Of a stretch of 5,210 nucleotides of DNA, positions 1 to 5,210 are shown piece after piece. The notes under the pieces are model-generated. The model was not told where the DNA came from and did no database searches. It was given only the letters and a program-made list of their open reading frames with translations. A program made the translations under genes and the position numbers. Origin of the DNA: Candidatus Auribacterota bacterium (GTDB lineage: Bacteria; Auribacterota; Tritonobacteria; UBA1439); the NCBI GenBank assembly GCA_026391995.1, contig JAPLCY010000235.1, positions 1-5,210 of the forward strand. The letters run 5' to 3'. Every line of letters starts with the position of its first letter. Position 1 is the first letter of the stretch.

Positions 1-289
1 CGATGGTCCACGGGCCGTGCCCGAGGAAACAGTTGGATACGAACGCGCCCGTCGCCCCGGTCAGGAAACCCGCCGCGGGTCCGAAGACAAAGCCCGCCAT
101 GATGACGAAAAAGGTGGTGGGCTGCACTCCCGGGAGCATGGCGAACGGTATCCGGCCGAGCGCCGCAAGCGCCGCGAGGACGGCGATGACGGGGATCTCC
201 TGCGCGGTGAGCTTCCGGCGTTCGACGCTATAGAACGCCCCCCCCAGCGCGATGAGCCCGAGTGTGGCGGCCGCGAGAGCCTTGTTCAT
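1..289 (-). CDS. ECF transporter S component (predicted vitamin/corrinoid), 3' end outside window
   Basis: This is the N-terminal 96 residues of a membrane substrate-binding subunit of an ECF vitamin importer. Family members usually have about 180-220 residues, so roughly half is visible; the frame is still open at base 1. A first hydrophobic helix (about residues 5-20) is followed by a charged turn (VERRKLTAQE) and further hydrophobic segments at about 31-46, 57-75 and 77-90. The stretch from GRIPF (45-49) through QPTTF (56-60), FGPAAGFLTGA (69-79), SNCFLG (85-90) to GPW (92-94) is characteristic of the ECF_trnsprt family (PF12822), in the subgroup commonly found beside EcfT and fused EcfA genes. 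The ATG at 287-289 starts 7 bases after the ATPase stop codon. The corrinoid substrate is inferred from the DUF4430 neighbour; queuosine, another vitamin or a precursor remains possible. I am confident of the family and unsure of the substrate. Confidence 0.88.
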   Translation of the reverse strand, partial: MNKALAAATLGLIALGGAFYSVERRKLTAQEIPVIAVLAALAALGRIPFAMLPGVQPTTFFVIMAGFVFGPAAGFLTGATGAFVSNCFLGHGPWTI

Positions 290-295
290 GGAGCG

Positions 296-300
296 CCTAT
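296..300 (-). promoter_or_regulatory. Weak ribosome binding site of the S-component gene, overlapping the ATPase stop
   Basis: The only purine-rich match upstream of the ATG at 289 is ATAGG, six bases before the start, and it contains the TAG stop of the ATPase gene. A better AGGG lies about 15 bases away, too far for normal use. The S gene therefore probably depends on translational coupling to the ATPase gene. Confidence 0.4.
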
Positions 301-1934
301 GATTCCCTGATGCCCGGCAGCCGTAGTGCCGCGTCGAACGTCACCACCCCCCGGGCGAATCCCCTGAAGAGCCTGCTCATCTCCGTGGTGTAAAAGAGGC
401 CGTCGTCGAGGATCTCCCCTGGCGGGCCGTCGGCGATCAATTCGCCGTTGAAGAGGACCAGCGCGCGGTCGGCCGCGGCGGCGGCAAATTCCATATCCTG
501 CGTCACGACCAGGAGTGTCGCGGGGCGCTGCGCGTAGGCCCTCAAACGCGCGACAAGCGCCTCCCGGTGAGGGGGGTCGCAGGCGCGCGTCGGCTCGTCC
601 AGGATCAGGACCGGCGGGGCGCCGGCGGTCACCGCGGCGAGTGCCGCCCGCTGCCGTTCTCCCGCACTCAACTCCCGGGGGTTACGGGTCGCCATGCACG
701 AGAGTTCCCACTCCGCGAGGATCGTGGCGACCGCAGACGCATCGTTCCGGCCGAGGGCGCGGAGCGTGTAGGTCACCTCCCCGGCAACCGTGTCGTTGAA
801 AAGCACATCGCGCGGGTCCTGGGGCAGATAGCCGAGGATCGCCGCCCGGCGGTTGTTGGGGCACGCGGCCGGGGGGTCCCCCAGCACGGCGATCTGCCCG
901 CGGGAGGGCTGGAGCATGCCACAGATGATTTTTAGGAGCGTGCTCTTCCCGGCACCGTTGGGGCCGAGCAGGGCGGTCACCTCGCCCGGCCGCAGGGCGA
1001 GGTTCACCCGCCTGACCGCTTCCGTGCCGTTCGGGTAGCTGAACGATACCTCCTGGAGCGTCACCGATGGATCCGCGGACGGCGGGGGTGGGGCCGCCGG
1101 GGGCGGCACGGGTGGGGAGGGATAGCGCAGGAGCGAGCGTCCTTCCTGGATGGTGAGGGGCGCGTCGCCGGGGTGGATGGCGCAGAGGAGCCGCGCCGCG
1201 GGCGGCATGAAAGCGGGCGCGGAAACGCGGGCCCATCTCAAAAAATGCCGTGGAGGGCCGTCGAATCGTATGCGGCCCTCCTCCATGAACAGGACGCGCG
1301 TGGCGAACGGGAGGAACTCTTCGATCCGCTGCTCGATTCCCACGATGGTGTAGCCGAGATCGTGGTGAAGCCGCGCGAGGAGCTCGGTGACCTCCGCCGC
1401 GGCCACCGGGTCGAGCTGGGAGACCGGCTCGTCCAGGATCATCGTGCGGGGGCCCATTGCCATGCTCGCCCCGAGCGCGACGCGCTGCTTGGCACCGCCG
1501 GAGAGTTCATCGGTCCTGGCCCTGAGGAGCCCCGTGAGACCGAGGAATGACGCGCTCTCCATGACGCGGCGCATGATCGTCTGCCGGGTGAGGCCGAGGT
1601 TCTCCGGCCCGCTGGCGAGCTCGCGTTCCACCGTTTCCATGAGCAGCGCCTGTTCGGGGTCCTGGAGGACAAGGCCTATCTCGCCGTGCAGGGTGCGGCG
1701 GTCTAACTCTTCCAGCGGCCTGCCCCGGTACAGGATCTGTCCTCCGATCCGTCCGCCGAAGAAGGCGGGGACCAGGCCGGCGAGGGCATGGGCGAGGGTG
1801 GTCTTGCCGGCGCCCGAGGGCCCGGTGATAAGGACAAATGAGCCCTCCTCGATGGAGAGATCGATCCGTTCGAGGGCCGGGCGTCCGCACCCCGGATAGC
1901 AGTAGGTCAGGCCGACGCATTCCAGGAGTTTCAT
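297..1934 (-). CDS. ecfA: Fused double-domain ECF transporter ATPase (EcfA-EcfA)
   Basis: This 545-residue cytoplasmic protein has two ABC ATPase domains in one chain, the usual design where EcfA1 and EcfA2 are fused; it hydrolyses ATP to drive vitamin import through EcfT and the S component. Domain 1 (about 1-232) has Walker A GPSGAGKT (38-45), Q-loop Q91 in QDPEQ, signature LSGGAKQR (144-151), Walker B MILDEP (165-170, catalytic Glu169) and D-loop QLDP. Domain 2 (about 291-515) has Walker A GPNGAGKS (324-331), Q372 in PQDP, signature LSAGERQR (422-429), Walker B LILDEP (443-448, Glu447) and an altered D-loop, ACDP. The domains are joined by a proline-rich linker (about 271-289). Oddly, the switch histidine is glutamine in both domains: Q202 (GIEQRIEE) and Q479 (VVTQDMEF). 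The ATG overlaps the EcfT stop by four bases (ATGA), with GGAGGG seven bases upstream. Length is normal for fused ECF ATPases. The family call is firm. Confidence 0.96.
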   Translation of the reverse strand: MKLLECVGLTYCYPGCGRPALERIDLSIEEGSFVLITGPSGAGKTTLAHALAGLVPAFFGGRIGGQILYRGRPLEELDRRTLHGEIGLVLQDPEQALLMETVERELASGPENLGLTRQTIMRRVMESASFLGLTGLLRARTDELSGGAKQRVALGASMAMGPRTMILDEPVSQLDPVAAAEVTELLARLHHDLGYTIVGIEQRIEEFLPFATRVLFMEEGRIRFDGPPRHFLRWARVSAPAFMPPAARLLCAIHPGDAPLTIQEGRSLLRYPSPPVPPPAAPPPPSADPSVTLQEVSFSYPNGTEAVRRVNLALRPGEVTALLGPNGAGKSTLLKIICGMLQPSRGQIAVLGDPPAACPNNRRAAILGYLPQDPRDVLFNDTVAGEVTYTLRALGRNDASAVATILAEWELSCMATRNPRELSAGERQRAALAAVTAGAPPVLILDEPTRACDPPHREALVARLRAYAQRPATLLVVTQDMEFAAAAADRALVLFNGELIADGPPGEILDDGLFYTTEMSRLFRGFARGVVTFDAALRLPGIRES

Positions 1935-2779
1935 CGGTCGGCCCTCCGCGCGAGCGAGAAGCCCGCCACGAGCGCCGCGAGCGCCGCGGCAAGAAACAGC
2001 AGATCGGCGCGGCGGATGAACGGATCGAGAACGGGATAGAAGCGGTAGACCCCCGCGCCCGCGTGCCGGGCTATAAACGCAATCGCCGCCGCGGCGACCG
2101 CGCCCGCGGAGAGGATGCTATCCCGTCGTGTCCACGGACGCATGACGGGAAACGTTCTCGCGGCCGCGCCGAAGCCGCGGCAGTGGAGGGCGATGGCGAT
2201 ATCCCATGCTCCCTCGAGCGAGGAGAGGAGCATGGCGTGCATGAGCGGCCGCTGGGCGCGGATCCTGCCGGCGAATCCCGGCGCGTCGAGGGGCGCGCCC
2301 CTCAGGCCCATGGCCATCCGGATGCGGACAAGATCCCTTCGCATCCGGGGGATCAGGAGCGTGGCGAGAGAGGCGACCATCGACGAGGTTGGCGCGCACC
2401 GCGAGAAGAGGCGGAGGGCGTCGTCGCGATCGATCAACCCCGCGAGCAGATACCAGACGGCGACCGCCAGGGCTATCCTGAGCCCCGCGCCGAGGCCGTA
2501 GATCATGGCTTCGAGGGTGAACGGATGTCCCGCGACGGAGACGAGGACGGTGTGGCCTTCCCGCGAGAAGAGCATATTGGCAATCCCGCAGAGAAGCGCG
2601 AGCGGGGCTATGCTGCGGATACCTCCGCGCAGCGCGCCCCGTGAATCGGGGGGGCAGAGCGGGAGCGCGATGCACGCCAGCAGCGCGACGGACCAGAGAG
2701 GGTTGGTCCACGACATGGCGAGGGAGAAAATCATCGCCGCCGTCAGAAGGGCGGCGACGGGGTGAAATGACCGGGTCAT
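1931..2779 (-). CDS. ecfT: ECF transporter T component (EcfT/CbiQ family)
   Basis: This 282-residue integral membrane protein is the coupling subunit of an ECF importer; it links ATPase movements to toppling of the S component. Hydrophobic segments lie at about 8-23, 28-42, 56-72, 92-116, 222-238 and 258-276. The long amphipathic cytoplasmic part (about 118-205) contains the two family coupling motifs, here MGLRG (157-161) and HCRGF (199-203). In the family these are two Ala-Arg-Gly-like motifs that dock into grooves of the two ATPase domains; the essential Arg-Gly pairs (R160-G161 and R201-G202) are kept while the preceding residue differs. The start ATG overlaps the DUF4430 stop (ATGA at 2776-2779) and has GGGGAG at 2788-2793, eight bases upstream. 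Its stop overlaps the ATPase start in the same manner. The length of about 280 residues is typical. A cobalt-type CbiQ is possible by family, but no CbiM/CbiN is visible. Confidence 0.93.
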   Translation of the reverse strand: MTRSFHPVAALLTAAMIFSLAMSWTNPLWSVALLACIALPLCPPDSRGALRGGIRSIAPLALLCGIANMLFSREGHTVLVSVAGHPFTLEAMIYGLGAGLRIALAVAVWYLLAGLIDRDDALRLFSRCAPTSSMVASLATLLIPRMRRDLVRIRMAMGLRGAPLDAPGFAGRIRAQRPLMHAMLLSSLEGAWDIAIALHCRGFGAAARTFPVMRPWTRRDSILSAGAVAAAAIAFIARHAGAGVYRFYPVLDPFIRRADLLFLAAALAALVAGFSLARRADR

Positions 2780-3648
2780 CGCGGCTTCTCCCCGGGCGGG
2801 AGTGATATGATCGCGCCGCCCACGAGGAGGGCGGACGCCATCCCCCGGATGCGCTCCGGTTCGCGAGCGAGGATGGCCGCGGCCTCGCGGGCAACCGCAT
2901 CGTCCGTTCCTGTCACGAGCCAGAAGGCCCGGCGCGGGGCGCCGGCGCCGATGGCGAGGATCGCTCCGCCGCGCGGAATGGTGCGGCCGGGCCTCCCGCT
3001 CAGTTCGTATGCGGTGATCCCCGATTCGGTGAATTCAGCGCACATCCCGAGCTTGAATCGATCCCTGTACAATCCGGAGATGAAGGGCGTCTTCGAAAGC
3101 TCGGGCCATCCCCCGATCACGAGGGAGTCGGTTGATGCGCTGTTCCCGATGTCCGCGACGGGATGCGCGCCGACATGGCGGATGCCGCGCGCATTGAGTG
3201 AATCAACGAGTATGGAGGAGGAGGCGGCGCAGCCGGGGGAGAAGTAGATCCTGACGCCGTCCCGCGCCGACCTGAACGGCTCGGGATAGCATCCGATGAG
3301 CGCCTGCACGCGGGGCCCATCGCAGGGATGGTAGTCCCACCAGATGCTTTCACCCGCGGCGGGGATGTAGCGGCCCGCGCCGACATCTGCCAGCATGCCG
3401 TTGACGTAGTAGAACCACGCCCGGCCCGCGTCATCGCCGATCCCGTTGATTGCACGGACAAAGCCGCTGCCGAAGGCGGTTTCCACCTTCGCGCAAGCGT
3501 TCAACAGCTCCATGACCGAGCGGCCGGCGGGTTCCAGGCGCTGTTCGATGAGGGGCGGCGACCCGAAGTCGCGGGTGGCGCGGAGGGTGACGGCGGTCGG
3601 CGGGACAGGGGTGATGGCGAGGGCGAGGAGCAGAATGTAAATGAGCAT
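2776..3648 (-). CDS. Exported DUF4430 domain protein, probable corrinoid-binding partner of the ECF importer
   Basis: This 290-residue protein starts with a short hydrophobic stretch (2-19) that fits a signal peptide or membrane anchor without a lipobox cysteine. Residues about 18-109 match DUF4430 (PF14478): a hydrophobic core followed by SVMELLNAC (44-52), FVRAINGIG (63-71), AWFYYVNG (77-84), and GESIWWDY (99-106). DUF4430 is related to the C-terminal domain of transcobalamin and intrinsic factor, and DUF4430 genes often lie next to ECF transporter genes. Residues 112-290 form a second module that I do not recognise, beginning near YPEPF (121-125) and including the beta-rich stretch AFWLVTGTDD (241-250). 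A short hydrophobic segment (270-283) followed by GEKPR could be a C-terminal anchor. The ATG at 3648 is preferred over one at 3723 because the latter overlaps the previous gene by 61 bases and lacks a signal sequence. Corrinoid binding is inferred from the family and the neighbours. Confidence 0.85.
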   Translation of the reverse strand: MLIYILLLALAITPVPPTAVTLRATRDFGSPPLIEQRLEPAGRSVMELLNACAKVETAFGSGFVRAINGIGDDAGRAWFYYVNGMLADVGAGRYIPAAGESIWWDYHPCDGPRVQALIGCYPEPFRSARDGVRIYFSPGCAASSSILVDSLNARGIRHVGAHPVADIGNSASTDSLVIGGWPELSKTPFISGLYRDRFKLGMCAEFTESGITAYELSGRPGRTIPRGGAILAIGAGAPRRAFWLVTGTDDAVAREAAAILAREPERIRGMASALLVGGAIISLPPGEKPR

Positions 3649-3658
3649 GATGCCGATA

Positions 3659-3664
3659 CCTTTC
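3659..3664 (-). promoter_or_regulatory. Ribosome binding site that fixes the DUF4430 gene start
   Basis: GAAAGG lies ten bases upstream of the ATG at 3648 and overlaps the TGA stop (3663-3665) of the Ig-like gene. The next codons encode a run of hydrophobic residues expected of an exported protein, so this site supports the short start and suggests translational coupling with the upstream gene. Confidence 0.55.
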
Positions 3665-5210
3665 AGTAGTGGATGGCGCAGACGGCATCGAGGTCGAAGC
3701 CGGACGAACCCGCGCCCGAGCACGCGCCGACATCTCGGATCTGCCGCACACGGTCGCCGTTGGAATCCGTGAGCCAGTTGTCCCCCGTTGCAGTGATCCT
3801 GACATAGCGAATCCAGTCCAGCCGCGCTGCGCCGATGGCGCTCAGGTCAAATGCGTCGCCCCCCGCGGCGGAGGGAGTGCGCGGGTCGGGGGATCCGCCC
3901 GCGCTGTAGACCGGGGTGATGCCCGCGAAGCCGCGCGAGGAGCCGTCGGCGTTGACATAGCAGAACGGGTTATAGGCGTTGAGCTCTCCGTCCTGGGTGT
4001 AGTGTGGCACGAAGTCGTACGGGAATGTGTAGAACTGGACGCCGTCCTTGCTGACGGCGACGATCGCCGGCTCCATCCAGCGGCGCTCGGGGTCGCCGCC
4101 GACGTAGAAGACGTTCTCAAAGACGATGAAATCAGGCCCCGCATCATCCACGACGATGTTGTTGGTGAACTGGAGGGTGATGCTGCCGCCGTAGGGGGGA
4201 GAGGCGCTGTTGTCGTCATTCGGGCGGGCGTGGAGCGAGACCACGTGGGTCGATCCGCGCAATGCCCCGCCGCCCTGCGGCGCGCCGAGGGCGAGTGAGA
4301 GATTGCCCGATCCGAACCCCCCCTGGGCCAGCGGCTGGAAACCGGTGACCGCATCGGCGTAGGGGTCCGCCGCGCCCGAAAGGCCGACCGTCTGCGGCGT
4401 CGCGGCGGCCCGTGCGCCGTCGTCCACCGCCCCCGCGCTGCCGTTCGCCGTGACGGGTATTGCCGCGTAGTAATAGAGCGCCCCGTTCTCGGCATTCCGG
4501 TCGAGAAAATCAGTTGCGGTGCCGCTGTAGATGAGGGTGCCCTGCTCCTGTGCGGAGGGATATCCCGCGGTGCTCCTGACGATCAGCGTACGAGAGTAGT
4601 TTTCCGCGACGGGGTTTGACCAGGTGAGCGCGACCTTGCGGTCGCTGGGGGCGGCCGTCAGTCCGGTCACGACAAAGCCGCCGGGCGCCGCCACCGAAAG
4701 GGTGAGCGCAGCCGCCGCGTGCGCGGCGGCGGTGTCGGTCGCGGTCACGGCGATCTCGTACTCTCCCGCCTCCCCCGCGGGCGTGCCGCTCAGTGTCCCG
4801 GCGGGGGTGACCGATATCCCGTCCGGGAGCGTCCCGGCGCTGAGCGACCAACGATAAGGCGGGACCCCGCCCGTAGCATCCAGCGCGGTTTCGTACGGCG
4901 TGTCAAGTTCGGCGCGGGGCAGCGACGAGGTGACTATCGTCAGCGGCGGCGTATCGATGTGCAACCGGAGCTCCACCGTGTCCTGGGTGCCGCGAGTGTC
5001 GCTGACCTGGATAAGGAGCAGGGTGCTGCCGACGCGGCGCGGGGTCCCGCTCAGGACACCCTGCGCGCGATCCAGCGAGATGCCGCGCGGGGGGTCGCCC
5101 TCGGATATCGTCCACACATACGGCGGCACGCCGCCGCGCGCCTGGAGCTCGGCGCGGTATGGTTCGCCGAGCGTTCCCTCTGGGAGCGCGCCGGTGGTCA
5201 GGTAGAGCGG
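3663..5210 (-). CDS. Secreted/cell-surface protein with putative Ig (He_PIG) repeats, Fn3-like domain and 'cell surface protein' C-terminal module; 5' end outside window
   Basis: The C-terminal 515 residues are visible; the frame is open to the right edge, so the real start is outside. A GTG at 5127-5129 lies inside an Ig repeat (the GGVPPY motif) and is not the start. Numbered from the window edge, two He_PIG-type repeats occupy about 1-87 and 88-174, each with GGVPPY, a GIS motif and LSGTP. Residues 179-274 look like a fibronectin type III domain (VTGLTAAPSDRKVALTW, then YYYAAIPV). Residues 277-515 form a module seen in many proteins named only 'cell surface protein': GPDFIVFEN (358-366), EPAIVAVSKDG (380-390), GGDAFDLSAIG (450-460) and a terminal GFDLDAV (504-510). 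No transmembrane helix, LPXTG or PEP-CTERM signal follows, so any anchor must be N-terminal. The gene sits 14 bases before the DUF4430 start, suggesting a role in the same uptake pathway, perhaps surface capture of substrate. Its function is not known from sequence. Confidence 0.85.
   Translation of the reverse strand, partial: PLYLTTGALPEGTLGEPYRAELQARGGVPPYVWTISEGDPPRGISLDRAQGVLSGTPRRVGSTLLLIQVSDTRGTQDTVELRLHIDTPPLTIVTSSLPRAELDTPYETALDATGGVPPYRWSLSAGTLPDGISVTPAGTLSGTPAGEAGEYEIAVTATDTAAAHAAAALTLSVAAPGGFVVTGLTAAPSDRKVALTWSNPVAENYSRTLIVRSTAGYPSAQEQGTLIYSGTATDFLDRNAENGALYYYAAIPVTANGSAGAVDDGARAAATPQTVGLSGAADPYADAVTGFQPLAQGGFGSGNLSLALGAPQGGGALRGSTHVVSLHARPNDDNSASPPYGGSITLQFTNNIVVDDAGPDFIVFENVFYVGGDPERRWMEPAIVAVSKDGVQFYTFPYDFVPHYTQDGELNAYNPFCYVNADGSSRGFAGITPVYSAGGSPDPRTPSAAGGDAFDLSAIGAARLDWIRYVRITATGDNWLTDSNGDRVRQIRDVGACSGAGSSGFDLDAVCAIHY
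4689..5210 (-). repeat. Two tandem He_PIG-type Ig repeats within the surface protein
   Basis: Two copies of a protein-level repeat with a period of 88 residues (264 bases) are visible. Each runs from a short beta strand and a turn ending in PY (GEPY, DTPY) through GGVPPY, a W-(T/S)-(I/L)-S segment, a GIS motif and LSGTP. The copies are clearly diverged, so recent duplication or slippage is unlikely. More copies may lie upstream of the window. Confidence 0.75.

Noticed and set aside
290..296. Terminator between the ATPase and S-component genes
   Set aside because: The gap is seven bases with no hairpin and T-tract, and the S gene is expected to be co-transcribed with its ATPase.
1838..2644. 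Long open frame on the plus strand (268 residues) opposite EcfT
   Set aside because: It is rich in Arg, Gly, Glu and Pro, has no recognisable domain and lies antisense to clear EcfT and ATPase genes. Long spurious frames are expected in such GC-rich coding DNA.
3649..3662. Cobalamin riboswitch or promoter within the operon
   Set aside because: Intergenic gaps are only 14 and 7 bases, the other two junctions overlap, and there is no room for a riboswitch. Any such element would lie upstream of base 5210, outside the window.
3649..3723. Upstream ATG start (3723) for the DUF4430 gene
   Set aside because: It would add 25 Arg-rich residues, overlap the preceding gene by 61 bases and hide the hydrophobic leader. 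The ATG at 3648 has GAAAGG upstream and starts directly with the leader.
3669..4298. Plus-strand open frame (209 residues) opposite the surface protein
   Set aside because: Low-complexity Ala/Asp/Val/Arg composition, no motif, and fully antisense to a gene with recognisable domains.
5127..5129. GTG as start codon of the Ig-like gene
   Set aside because: The frame is open for another 27 codons to the window edge and those codons encode the first part of an Ig repeat, so the GTG is an internal valine.

Overview
The window holds five same-strand (minus) genes packed end to end, read from right to left: an Ig-like secreted or surface protein (5' end beyond base 5210), a DUF4430 protein, an EcfT-type membrane protein, a fused double ABC ATPase (EcfA-A type) and an ECF transporter S component (3' end beyond base 1). 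Gaps are +14, -4, -4 and +7 bases, so this looks like one transcription unit. No RNA gene, mobile element, CRISPR array, promoter or terminator was seen, and no stretch above 300 bases lacks a gene.

The last three genes together make a dedicated (group I) energy-coupling factor (ECF) vitamin importer: T (membrane coupling), A-A (two ATPase domains in one chain) and S (substrate-binding membrane protein). ECF importers normally have no extracytoplasmic binding protein. Here two exported proteins are encoded just upstream. DUF4430 is structurally related to the C-terminal domain of transcobalamin and intrinsic factor, and the S-component fragment resembles the S proteins usually predicted to carry cobalamin or another corrinoid. 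My best reading is a corrinoid capture-and-import operon. Substrate specificity is inferred, not shown by the sequence.

The DNA is very GC-rich, has good Shine-Dalgarno sites and uses bacterial starts. The putative-Ig (He_PIG) domains and the 'cell surface protein' C-terminal module fit an uncultured or environmental bacterium, for example from a PVC-, Omnitrophota- or deltaproteobacteria-like lineage. I cannot place it further; the gene set also occurs in some archaea.

The most unusual detail is that both ATPase domains carry glutamine where the switch (H-loop) histidine is expected, while Walker A, Walker B and the catalytic glutamate look intact. Other points of interest are the uncharacterised second half of the DUF4430 protein and the conserved-looking C-terminal module of the surface protein.
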